From Cyanobacteria bacterium HKST-UBA02 (GTDB taxonomy: Bacteria; Cyanobacteriota; Vampirovibrionia; Obscuribacterales; Obscuribacteraceae): 6,594 bases of DNA. The stretch lies in NCBI GenBank assembly GCA_020431945.1, contig JAGQHH010000139.1, positions 1 to 6,594 of the forward strand. Reading direction: 5' to 3'. The notes under the pieces were generated by a model. The model saw nothing but the letters and a program-made list of their open reading frames with translations, made no database searches and was not told the DNA's origin. Shown here in pieces: positions 1 through 6,328 of the stretch. How positions within the stretch are numbered: the first letter of the stretch is position 1; the number at the start of each line of letters is the position of its first letter. The position numbers were made by a program, and so were the translations under genes.

Positions 1-8
1 GCCTCTTA

Positions 9-1736
9 ATGCTCTTAGAGAATAGCAGAGAAAACTACTTGTTTGGCTCCGGCATTGAAGCTGTCAAGAAAGAGCAACATGACTCCTCTGCTATCCTGGT
101 CTCCATGCTCGAATCCATGTCGAAAATTTTCCGAGTTATCGCCTGGACCGCTTCTGTGTTATCCGCCATGGCAATACTGGCGAGCCCGATGGCCTGCGCC
201 CGGGAAAATGTATACGGATTGCCGGGAGAGGGCGCGGATACGATAATCAGGATCGATTCCCGGCGGGTCATCAGAGAAATTCCACCAGGAGTCGTCGGAT
301 GGGGAGCGATGTGGAAGAAATCCACTCTCTGGCCGGAACCTCCCGGGGAATTCACAGACAGGACACACCGGGACTATATCGAACGACTCGCCTCGGCGAA
401 TCTTTCTCTCATTTCCGCCTCGGACACCCGAAATATAAGCTGGCCCTGGGGAGTGTCCTTTTCCACCTGGGGAGTAAATTGGGAAAACAGCACCGGTCCC
501 TGGTCCCAACGAAAGGTCGACTGCTCTTGCTTTCTCCGCCACAGCAGCGGCTGGTGCGAGAAGACCATAGTCTCCGTTTCTGATCTCCTCTATCTCGCTG
601 ATAAGTGGGGACTGGAAGCCGTAACCGTGTCGGTCCCCCTCATCGTTATCGATGGCAACCGTATTCGCTGGGGTCCCAATCTGCTTACTCATGAATTCAA
701 TGCCCCAACTATCGAAAAAATTAGCGATCATGCAGTCGGCCTCATCGAGTATATGAAACGACAGCAGGGCTGGCAGAGCGTCAAGAGAGTCTTCCTGAGC
801 GCCGGTTGCGAGTGGCGACACTACAAGCTCAGGAATCCCTCCTCGGCTGTTCTCTCCTACGCAAGGCTCGTGAAGAGAATCCGCGAAAAGATAAAGGACG
901 GGAAAGTGATCGTCGTTGCCTGCGCATCGGACTCGACCGATATTCCGGGCGCAAAGAGGCTGCAGGCCGTCAGCTGGAACAAGCCTCTATACGACGAGTT
1001 GCACAATATCGACGGCATCGCGCTGGACCTGCACAGATACAGGGGAATGATGGGACTGACGGGATCGTCAGGAGACAAGACGCCGATGAGCCCGGAAAAT
1101 GTAAGATCTCTGATGAAGACCGGAGCTTCGCAGCGCGACATGCTTGCCGTCCAGCCAGGGCAGTGGGGAGAGAACGGACCAACAATGGCGAGCGTCCTTC
1201 TCGAGATCGCCATACACGGAAACGATGCCGACCACTCCAGACACACCATAGCTCCTCGCCCCTGGGCTGCCGCCATGGCACACGCCGATCTGGTGCGAGA
1301 GGCCCTGGCGAGCCCGGCCCTGACAGTGCTCGGGTGGACATGGTTCCCCGAAGACCTGCCGGTCGAATGGTCCCACGGAGCGATTAAGGACGGGAAGCTG
1401 GAAAGTCATGCGGTAGCGCAGGCATTTCTGAGCCGCTTTCACCGGGGCCAGCTCGTCTACTCTACCGCTCCCGATGGCGATATAAGAGGGAACTCGACTC
1501 TTCAGGCAGACGGCAGTCTCAGATTTTACGGGGGTAACTTCAGCCTCGCAAGGCACCATGTTGGCTTCGTCATCGATGGTCAGAGCGTCAGAGGCGGCAG
1601 GATCGAGCTTTTATCGGAGCATGGCAGAAGCGCTTTTGTCTGGGATGGCCTGACACCGATCACCATCGAGCCAGCCACTCTGTTCCGCATCGAATTCATG
1701 AGCAATCGACCCACGGCATCGCGACACCAAATATAG
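9..1736 (+). CDS. Predicted secreted glycoside hydrolase-like protein (arabinofuranosidase/GH-A clan-like)
   Basis: Long open frame ending TAG at 1734-1736. A better start than the first ATG is Met37 (ATG 117): it begins a classic Sec signal peptide (SKIFR, then a hydrophobic run to about residue 59, then Ala-Cys-Ala, likely cut after Ala64). Neither start has a clear ribosome site, and the frame is open to the left edge. The mature part resembles clan GH-A enzymes such as alpha-L-arabinofuranosidases: a GVVGWGAMW stretch (94-102) where these have their first barrel strand, a conserved-looking SAGCEW (264-269) where E268 could be the acid/base, LDLHRY (339-344), and a Trp-rich end of the barrel (GWTWFPEDL, 442-450) followed by HGAIKDGKLESHAVAQAF. 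Residues about 490-565 look like a C-terminal beta-sandwich. C172, C174, C183 and C267 could form disulfides, fitting export. The nucleophile is not obvious: VQPGQWGE (381-388) has Gln where a Glu might be expected. The coding call is firm; the enzyme class and substrate are inferred from remembered motifs. Confidence 0.62.
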   Translation: MLLENSRENYLFGSGIEAVKKEQHDSSAILVSMLESMSKIFRVIAWTASVLSAMAILASPMACARENVYGLPGEGADTIIRIDSRRVIREIPPGVVGWGAMWKKSTLWPEPPGEFTDRTHRDYIERLASANLSLISASDTRNISWPWGVSFSTWGVNWENSTGPWSQRKVDCSCFLRHSSGWCEKTIVSVSDLLYLADKWGLEAVTVSVPLIVIDGNRIRWGPNLLTHEFNAPTIEKISDHAVGLIEYMKRQQGWQSVKRVFLSAGCEWRHYKLRNPSSAVLSYARLVKRIREKIKDGKVIVVACASDSTDIPGAKRLQAVSWNKPLYDELHNIDGIALDLHRYRGMMGLTGSSGDKTPMSPENVRSLMKTGASQRDMLAVQPGQWGENGPTMASVLLEIAIHGNDADHSRHTIAPRPWAAAMAHADLVREALASPALTVLGWTWFPEDLPVEWSHGAIKDGKLESHAVAQAFLSRFHRGQLVYSTAPDGDIRGNSTLQADGSLRFYGGNFSLARHHVGFVIDGQSVRGGRIELLSEHGRSAFVWDGLTPITIEPATLFRIEFMSNRPTASRHQI

Positions 1737-1804
1737 TATCGAATGAATCTCGCGTTGCAGGACTAACCCTTGAGAAGCGAAGACTCTGGTAATAACCGGT
1801 TTAA

Positions 1805-1826
1805 TCCGAAAGACGGAGATGTTTTT
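1805..1826 (+). terminator. Weak terminator-like hairpin after the secreted-protein gene
   Basis: TCCG (1805-1808) pairs with CGGA (1814-1817) across a 5-base AAAGA loop, and TTTTT follows at 1822-1826. The stem is only 4 bp and four bases separate it from the T-run, so it is marginal. It is the only terminator-like element between the upstream gene and pckG. Confidence 0.2.
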
Positions 1827-1832
1827 CCCGAA

Positions 1833-1845
1833 ATCGTTGTACGAT
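1833..1845. promoter_or_regulatory. Inverted repeat ATCGT-TGT-ACGAT, possible operator
   Basis: A perfect 5+3+5 inverted repeat lies 33 bases upstream of the pckG start, between the AT-rich part of the gap and the ribosome site. It could be a small operator or a leader hairpin. The arms are short enough to occur by chance. The same pentamers, in the opposite order, form a hairpin at 3787-3801 after pckG. Confidence 0.2.
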
Positions 1846-1863
1846 CAAGCCTTCGACTCCTAG

Positions 1864-1869
1864 AAAGGA
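1864..1869 (+). promoter_or_regulatory. Ribosome binding site of pckG
   Basis: AAAGGA lies 9 bases before the ATG at 1879, a good Shine-Dalgarno match at a normal distance. It supports ATG 1879 as the start, which also gives the N-terminus expected for this family. It is the clearest ribosome site in the window. Confidence 0.75.
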
Positions 1870-1878
1870 AGCCAAGCT

Positions 1879-3711
1879 ATGAGCCAGCAAACCGCCCTCA
1901 AAACAAGTGCCCCGCAATACCCCGTCGCCAACAAGAAATTGCTCGAATGGGTGGCGGAAGTCCAGCAAATGTGCCAGCCGGACAGCGTCTACTGGTGCGA
2001 TGGGTCCGAGGAAGAATATGACAGGCTCTGCGCCGAGATGGTGGAGAGCGGCACCCTTATCAAGCTGAATCCGGACCTGCGCCCCCGCAGTTACCTGGCG
2101 AGGTCTAACCCTGCTGATGTCGCCCGGGTCGAGGAGCGGACTTTCATCTGCTGCGACAACAAAGAAGACGCCGGTCCCAATAACAACTGGATGAACCCCA
2201 TCCAGGCCAAGATTCTGCTTCGGGACCTTTTCAAGAACAGCATGAAGGGTCGGACGATGTATGTCGTGCCCTTCAGCATGGGTCCCCTGGGCTCGCATAT
2301 CTCCAGCATCGGCGTCGAGATCACCGACTCCCCCTATGTGGCAGTCAATATGAAGATCATGACCCGGATGGGCAAGGCGGTAGTCGATGTCCTGGGCGAA
2401 GACGGCGAGTTCATCCCCTGCCTGCATTCGGTGGGACACCCCCTGGCCGAGGGAGAGAAGGACGATCCCTGGCCCTGTCACCCGTTCGAGAAATATATCT
2501 GTCATTTCCCCGAGCACCGCGAGATCTGGTCCTATGGCTCCGGCTACGGCGGCAACGCTCTGCTCGGCAAGAAATGCTTCGCCCTGCGCATCGCCTCGCA
2601 AATGGCCAGGGACGAAGGCTGGCTGGCGGAGCACATGCTCATCCTGGGAATTGAATCGCCGGAAGGTGAGAAGCATTACCTGGCAGCAGCATTCCCCAGC
2701 GCCTGCGGCAAGACCAATCTGGCCATGCTCATCCCCCCGGAGAGCTTCAAAGGCTGGAAAGTGACCACGGTCGGGGACGATATCGCCTGGATCAAGCCCG
2801 ACAAAGACGGGCGGTTCTACGCTATCAACCCGGAAGCAGGCTATTTCGGCGTGGCGCCCGGGACCTCCGACAAGACCAACCCCAATGCCATGCGCACTCT
2901 CAAGGAGAATTGCATTTTCACCAATGTCGGTCTGACCGAAGAAGGCGACGTCTGGTGGGAAGGCATGACCGACGAGCCCCCGGCCGAGCTCACCGACTGG
3001 CGCGGGCGCAAATGGCAGCCGGGGATGGACCGCCGCGCCGCCCACGCCAATGCCCGCTTCACCGTGCCGGCCAGCCAGTGCCCGTCTCTCGATCCGGCAT
3101 GGGACGACCCGGAAGGCGTGCCGATCAGCGGCTTCATATTCGGTGGCAGGCGCGCATCGGTGATTCCCCTGGCTTTCGAGGCTTTCAACTGGAACTTCGG
3201 AGTCTATATGGCAGCCACCATGGGCTCCGAGACCACAGCCGCAGCCGCCGGAGCCATCGGTGATGTCCGGCGCGATCCCATGGCGATGAAGCCCTTCTGC
3301 GGCTATCACATGGGCGACTATTTCAATCACTGGCTGCAAATGGGCCACGTGGTCGAGAATCCGCCCCAGATCTTCTGCGTGAACTGGTTCCGCACCAATG
3401 AGAAAGGCGAATTCATGTGGCCGGGCTTCGGCGAGAACATGCGCATCCTCAAGTGGATATTCCAGCGCGTCCAGGGCAAGTGCCCCGCGCGCCAGTCTTC
3501 CCTGGGATGGATGCCTCGCTACGAGGACATCGACTGGTCCGGTCTCGAGGGCTTCGACAAAGAGCAATTCGAGGCTCTGATGAGCATCGACAACGAGCTC
3601 TGGAAACAGGAGCTGGATACGCACTCCGAGCTCTTCGACGACCTCACCAGGAGACTCCCGAAAGAGTTCGTGCTCAAACGTGAGCTGCTTCAACTGAGCT
3701 TCATGCGCTAA
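1879..3711 (+). CDS. pckG: Phosphoenolpyruvate carboxykinase (GTP)
   Basis: Catalyses oxaloacetate + GTP to PEP + GDP + CO2 (EC 4.1.1.32), the entry step of gluconeogenesis; it can also run in the anaplerotic direction. It is a cytosolic monomer needing Mn/Mg. At 610 residues it is full length for the GTP family and clearly not the shorter ATP family. Visible motifs in order: the substrate-loop region [10 protein letters not shown] (130-139); [14 protein letters not shown] (219-232); the P-loop FPSACGKTN (272-280) with the family's reactive Cys276 and the phosphate-binding Lys278/Thr279; the metal-binding kinase-2 motif VGDDIAW (298-304, D300/D301); [15 protein letters not shown] (316-330); FGGRR (421-425); [16 protein letters not shown] (441-456), the mobile lid region; and aromatic-rich [17 protein letters not shown] (514-530), the guanine-binding segment. 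No key residue is missing and there is no frameshift. It is flanked by gaps on both sides and ends in a strong hairpin, so it is probably transcribed alone. TTA, CTA and TCA codons are nearly absent, which leaves the opposite strand open. Identification is essentially certain. Confidence 0.98.
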   Translation: MSQQTALKTSAPQYPVANKKLLEWVAEVQQMCQPDSVYWCDGSEEEYDRLCAEMVESGTLIKLNPDLRPRSYLARSNPADVARVEERTFICCDNKEDAGPNNNWMNPIQAKILLRDLFKNSMKGRTMYVVPFSMGPLGSHISSIGVEITDSPYVAVNMKIMTRMGKAVVDVLGEDGEFIPCLHSVGHPLAEGEKDDPWPCHPFEKYICHFPEHREIWSYGSGYGGNALLGKKCFALRIASQMARDEGWLAEHMLILGIESPEGEKHYLAAAFPSACGKTNLAMLIPPESFKGWKVTTVGDDIAWIKPDKDGRFYAINPEAGYFGVAPGTSDKTNPNAMRTLKENCIFTNVGLTEEGDVWWEGMTDEPPAELTDWRGRKWQPGMDRRAAHANARFTVPASQCPSLDPAWDDPEGVPISGFIFGGRRASVIPLAFEAFNWNFGVYMAATMGSETTAAAAGAIGDVRRDPMAMKPFCGYHMGDYFNHWLQMGHVVENPPQIFCVNWFRTNEKGEFMWPGFGENMRILKWIFQRVQGKCPARQSSLGWMPRYEDIDWSGLEGFDKEQFEALMSIDNELWKQELDTHSELFDDLTRRLPKEFVLKRELLQLSFMR

Positions 3712-3734
3712 ATCTGAAGAAAAGTCGAAAGGAA

Positions 3735-3760
3735 AGCGCCCGGAGGGATCTCCGGGCGCT
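3735..3760 (+). terminator. Perfect 11-bp hairpin after pckG, probable terminator
   Basis: AGCGCCCGGAG (3735-3745) and CTCCGGGCGCT (3750-3760) are exact reverse complements around a 4-base GGAT loop, starting 23 bases after the pckG stop. The stem is very GC-rich. The downstream tail (CTGCCGTTGTC) has few T residues, so as an intrinsic terminator it is atypical; the A-rich left flank would give a more T-rich tail for transcripts on the - strand. It may instead act as a 3' mRNA-stabilising structure or work with Rho. Confidence 0.65.
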
Positions 3761-3982
3761 CTGCCGTTGTCTGCGAGCCGTCGCTGACGATCGGGAATCG
3801 TGCAAGCGAATTGCTTGGGTGGTGTGCACTGTCCTTGGGGGAACCGGCCCGCAAATATAAGGCGGATGGCTCGTCCCGCCCGAAGGAAGGCGAAACGAGG
3901 TCTTGGTTCCAGTCTAGGATCGGGTGAGGACCGAGACAATCCCCAGGATGGGTATATTTTGCCTGGGTGATTTTCAAAACGT
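3761..3982. other. Gap with several potential RNA hairpins before the diiron-protein gene
   Basis: No gene is visible here. Short inverted repeats follow one another: ACGAT/ATCGT (3787-3801, 5-base loop); CAAGC/GCTTG (3803-3817, 5-base loop); GGCGG/CCGCC (3861-3880), which is mutually exclusive with a nested stem CTCGT + CGCC against GGCG + ACGAG (3870-3899, 2x2 internal loop, 8-base apical loop); TCGG/CCGA (3920-3934); and CCCAGG/CCTGGG (3942-3967). They could form a structured leader or a small RNA, or simply reflect GC-rich chance pairing. I recognise no known riboswitch family. Confidence 0.35.
3942..3967 (+). promoter_or_regulatory. -10-like box inside an inverted repeat, possible promoter/operator of the diiron gene
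   Basis: TATATT (3953-3958) matches the bacterial -10 consensus at five of six positions and would start transcription about 18 bases before the ATG at 3983. CCCAGG (3942-3947) and CCTGGG (3962-3967) flank it as perfect 6-base inverted arms. The right arm contributes to the only Shine-Dalgarno-like run, GGGTGA (3965-3970), 12 bases before the start. The best -35 candidate, GAGACA (3933-3938), is only 14 bases upstream, so the promoter call is tentative. Confidence 0.35.
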
Positions 3983-4522
3983 ATGACACAGACAGACCAT
4001 CGCCGCCAGCTCGTCAGGCTCCTCCAGCTCGCCTATTCGGGCGAGAAGGCTGCGGCATTCGCCTATTCCGGGCACTGGCGCTCGGTAAGGGACCAGGGAC
4101 AGAGAGATCGAATCAGAAAAATCGAGGAAGAGGAGTGGGAGCACCGGGCCACTGTCGGGAGAATTCTCGAGACAATGGGCGAAAAGCCGGCCCTCTGGCG
4201 GGAGATACTGATGGGTCTGGTGGGACGCTCGGCGTCTTTTGGCTGTTTCGTCTCGGGCTGGTTCCTGCCCATGTATTTCGCCGGCAAGCTCGAGCATGCC
4301 AATGTCAACGAATACGATACCGCCGCCATGCACGCAGGTCACCTGGGTCTCGACGAGTTTCTCCCGGAGCTCCGGGCCATGACCCGCACCGAGCAAGAGC
4401 ATGAGATCTTCTTCTCCGAAATGGTGGCCGGACACCGCTTCCTCCCGGTGGTGCGCGCTATAGCGGGCTGGGACCCCGAGCCCGTCCTGCTGGCTGCCGG
4501 AAAGACCGGTCCAGGTTTATAG
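3983..4522 (+). CDS. Coq7-like (ferritin-superfamily) diiron protein
   Basis: A 179-residue four-helix protein with the full carboxylate-bridged diiron ligand pattern: E21 on helix 1, E51-x-x-H54 on helix 2, E104 on helix 3, E137-x-x-H140 on helix 4. The spacings (30, 53 and 33 between the glutamates) follow those of the Coq7/CLK-1 5-demethoxyubiquinone hydroxylase family, where such a centre activates O2. The segment LAYSGEKAAAFAYSGH (16-31) resembles the Coq7 N-terminal helix, and the hydrophobic stretch 75-101 (ILMGLVG to MYFAG) resembles its membrane-contacting region, so peripheral membrane binding is likely. Length is normal for bacterial Coq7. Whether it hydroxylates a quinone is unknown: no ubiquinone gene is nearby and sequence identity looks low, so another ferritin-like oxidase or hydroxylase is possible. 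Start chosen at ATG 3983 because helix 1 follows at once; the ribosome site is weak. Its stop codon overlaps the end of the converging comEC-like gene by 6 bases. Confidence 0.82.
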   Translation: MTQTDHRRQLVRLLQLAYSGEKAAAFAYSGHWRSVRDQGQRDRIRKIEEEEWEHRATVGRILETMGEKPALWREILMGLVGRSASFGCFVSGWFLPMYFAGKLEHANVNEYDTAAMHAGHLGLDEFLPELRAMTRTEQEHEIFFSEMVAGHRFLPVVRAIAGWDPEPVLLAAGKTGPGL

Positions 4523-6238
4523 AAACAACATCGAAAGACCGGCAAGCAAGAAGATACCGCCGAGAAAGACCTGCCTCTGCCTGCTCAGACAGAAAAGGAA
4601 GTATGTCAGGCTGAAGTAATAGACGACCAGCCCCTGAATCGCCACAGGCTCGACTTCGATAGTTGCCCATTCGAGACCGGCAAGATAGCGAGCCAGAGCG
4701 ATCATATAGCGAAGCAGAAAAGAGGCCAGCCAGTCGAGCCCTGAGGCCAGAATTGAGAAGAGTCCTGAAAAGAGTCCCGAGAGGAGCACCACCTGTGATA
4801 GCGAGCCATCGGCAAATCGCTCGACCTGGGCCCCGACGAGAAGCAATGTCGAGGAAACAAAGCCTGCCACGGTCAGGGGTGCCACCACGGGCTCGATAAG
4901 CAGATTGGCAGGCAGGAAGAGGAGCCCTAGACGCTCGAAATAAAAGAGCTGAAGCGGAAGCACGCCTGACTGAGCGAGAACGATGACTGCGGTGCTATCG
5001 ATGAGCCAGCGCCGCAGCCTGGCATAAATGGAAAAAGACTCCGATGAATCAGCTTCCGACTTGTCTCTATCGCCACCTGTAGCCAGCCTGTCCACGGCGC
5101 CTATGCCGCCCACAATGACGGCAGTGGCGGCATAAGAAAGCTGCATCCCGACATCCACGATGGAAAGGGGATCAAGGGAAAGCGCCACCATGAGCGTAGC
5201 GGCAAGGGCCGCCCCGCTGTGGAGACGGCGAAAAGACAACCTCGCCAGGATCAGGAAGGACACCATAATCGCCGCCCGCACCACTGATGCAGACGCACCG
5301 GCAAGCCCCACGAAGCTGGCTGTGGCTGCCAGGGCGGTCACCGAGATGAGAAGCCTGTTTCGAGTGATCAGAGAGACCGAAAAGTAGACTGCGCCTACAA
5401 GAATCGATAGATTGAATCCTGATGCAGCCAGAAGATGAGAGAGCCCGGTGACCCTGAAGGTTTCTCTGATCTCCGGGGAGAGCCTCACCGTGCGGTCTCC
5501 AAGAACAATGGAAGAAAGAAGGTCTCCGAGATCGCCATCGAGATTGGCCCGGTGCCCGGCGACAATCGCCTGACGGGAGGCAGTAAAGGGATCCGCCGGC
5601 AAGCCGGGGCTTGCCGGCAACTCGAGGATCTCGAGACGGCGACAGTAGATCTTCGTATAGACGCCCATCTCATAGAGCCGCAACTCCCAGTCCCGACTCC
5701 GACCGCCTCCCGGGGGCGAGCGCTCCCGGTGACGAGTCCTCTTAAGAAGAGCTCGAGCCGGCCCCCTTATCCTGAGCACGGTCCCTTGAAGAGGCGGTGG
5801 ATCCTCACTCAGGGAACGAGGAAGATAGACGAGGATCGAGCCGGAGGGCCCGTCGCACTCGGTCTCAGGATGGACATAGAGCCTGCCACGAGCATCGACT
5901 CTCTCCACCCTGCATACGAGGGTGAGCGATCCTGATGAAATAGAAAGATCATCACCGCCGGGCTGGGGATAGCGACAGAGTGTGGAAGCGAAAAAGCCAG
6001 GTGCCACTACCAGCGCTACCAGGCACCAGCGTGGTCTCCGGCCCAGACAAAGAATGAATGAAGCAATCAGGACAGAGCCGCAAATCAGGAGCCAGGCCTC
6101 AGCCGAGACGTTCAAATTTTGACCTGCGCCTGCGCCCTCCATCAGGACAGCGCGTCCGCAGAGAACCCCTGCGAAGCATCCGGCGGCAGCGCAGAAGCCT
6201 GCGATAACCGTGACTAGAGGCAGCGTCAATCTGAGCAT
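4517..6238 (-). CDS. ComEC/Rec2-family membrane protein without metallo-beta-lactamase domain
   Basis: ComEC forms the inner-membrane channel that brings single-stranded DNA into the cytoplasm during natural transformation. This 573-residue protein begins with hydrophobic segments (about 4-30, 47-65 and 72-87), then a soluble OB-like/DUF4131-type region (about 100-205) containing RVERVDARGRLYVHPE. The Competence domain follows: LLSSIVLGDRTVRLSPEIRETFRVTGLSHLLAASGFNLSIL begins at 240 (the family's SHLLA-SG signature at 267-274), GLAGASASVVRAAIM (311-325), DPLSIVDVGMQLSYAAT (356-372) and AQSGVLPLQLFYFERLGLLFLPANLL (422-447). A charged loop (384-402, GDRDKSEADSSE) breaks the membrane segments. 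It ends in two hydrophobic segments (538-549 and 557-573) with no C-terminal metallo-beta-lactamase-like domain, which many full-length ComECs carry. ATG 6238 starts right at the first membrane helix; the ribosome site (AGAAG) is weak. It lies 90 bases downstream of the response regulator on the same strand. Family is firm; function in DNA uptake is inferred. Confidence 0.9.
   Translation of the reverse strand: MLRLTLPLVTVIAGFCAAAGCFAGVLCGRAVLMEGAGAGQNLNVSAEAWLLICGSVLIASFILCLGRRPRWCLVALVVAPGFFASTLCRYPQPGGDDLSISSGSLTLVCRVERVDARGRLYVHPETECDGPSGSILVYLPRSLSEDPPPLQGTVLRIRGPARALLKRTRHRERSPPGGGRSRDWELRLYEMGVYTKIYCRRLEILELPASPGLPADPFTASRQAIVAGHRANLDGDLGDLLSSIVLGDRTVRLSPEIRETFRVTGLSHLLAASGFNLSILVGAVYFSVSLITRNRLLISVTALAATASFVGLAGASASVVRAAIMVSFLILARLSFRRLHSGAALAATLMVALSLDPLSIVDVGMQLSYAATAVIVGGIGAVDRLATGGDRDKSEADSSESFSIYARLRRWLIDSTAVIVLAQSGVLPLQLFYFERLGLLFLPANLLIEPVVAPLTVAGFVSSTLLLVGAQVERFADGSLSQVVLLSGLFSGLFSILASGLDWLASFLLRYMIALARYLAGLEWATIEVEPVAIQGLVVYYFSLTYFLFCLSRQRQVFLGGIFLLAGLSMLFL
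5595..5635. repeat. Back-to-back palindromes inside the comEC-like gene
   Basis: GCCGGCAAGC (5595-5604) and GCTTGCCGGC (5609-5618) are exact reverse complements with a 4-base CGGG loop. Two bases later comes CTCGAG-GAT-CTCGAG (5621-5635), which can also fold on itself. On the coding strand they encode LEILE and LPASPGLPA (residues 202-215), in the linker between the OB-like region and the Competence domain. The structure therefore coincides with a small peptide-level repeat (LE..LE, LPA..LPA). Confidence 0.6.
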
Positions 6239-6328
6239 GCTTCTGTATACGTCTTCGACAGCGCTTCAGTTCAAGCAATCGCAAAAGTCGCTATTGCGAA
6301 ATCCGGTACGATCCGTCAAGTCTCTAAA
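6239..6328 (-). promoter_or_regulatory. Spacer between response regulator and comEC-like gene, with an inverted repeat
   Basis: TCGCAA (6279-6284) and TTGCGA (6294-6299) form a perfect 6-base inverted repeat with a 9-base gap, about 40 bases upstream of the comEC-like start. On the - strand no T-run follows it, so it does not look like a terminator and read-through from the regulator gene is plausible. It could be a regulator binding site or chance. On the - strand TATACA (6245-6250) lies just before the ATG, but without a well-spaced -35. Confidence 0.3.

Larger units (their letters stand above)
1737..1878. other. Intergenic gap upstream of pckG
   Basis: This 142-base gap must hold any pckG-specific promoter. 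It contains the palindrome AACCGGTT (1794-1801), a small hairpin with a T-run (1805-1826), a 13-base inverted repeat (1833-1845) and the pckG ribosome site. I found no convincing paired -35/-10: TTGAGA at 1770-1775 is a fair -35, but the AT-rich TAATAA at 1790-1795 lies only 14 bases beyond it and matches the -10 consensus poorly. No small gene with start and ribosome site is visible. Confidence 0.5.

Noticed and set aside
55..67. Lipoprotein signal idea for the secreted protein (Cys63 after SPMA)
   Set aside because: The residues before Cys63 (Pro-Met-Ala) do not fit a lipobox, which needs Leu or a similar residue at -3; Ala-Cys-Ala fits signal peptidase I better. Start and end here are residue numbers in the protein, corresponding to about 171-209 in the DNA.
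79..246. ATG at 79 with a good purine-rich run (AAGAAAGAG) just upstream
   Set aside because: This ATG is in another frame from the secreted protein and leads to a short frame ending at 246 with no recognisable content. A frameshift cannot be argued, because the main frame already provides a complete signal peptide.
159..821. Open frames on the - strand inside the secreted-protein gene (also 857-1276 and 1068-1559)
   Set aside because: No family resemblance, and the + strand frame shows a signal peptide and a domain-like sequence over the same stretch.
1770..1795. Promoter TTGAGA ... TAATAA upstream of pckG
   Set aside because: Spacing of 14 bases and only three consensus matches in the -10 are too poor to call a promoter.
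1801..3939. A 712-codon open frame on the - strand covering all of pckG and parts of both gaps
   Set aside because: It is codon-aligned with pckG and stays open because pckG almost never uses TTA, CTA or TCA. Its translation is low-complexity in character (rich in His, Val, Gly, Ala) with no recognisable domain, and it has no ribosome site. The PEP carboxykinase frame is certain.
4663..5935. Several + strand open frames opposite the comEC-like gene (4663-4899, 5160-5387, 5435-5935)
   Set aside because: Arg/Pro/Ala-rich shadow translations without domains; the - strand carries unmistakable ComEC motifs throughout.
6239..6257. Leaderless promoter for the comEC-like gene (TATACA on the - strand just before the ATG)
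   Set aside because: The nearest -35-like TTGAAC is 19 bases away and the box has only four consensus matches; read-through from the regulator gene is at least as likely.
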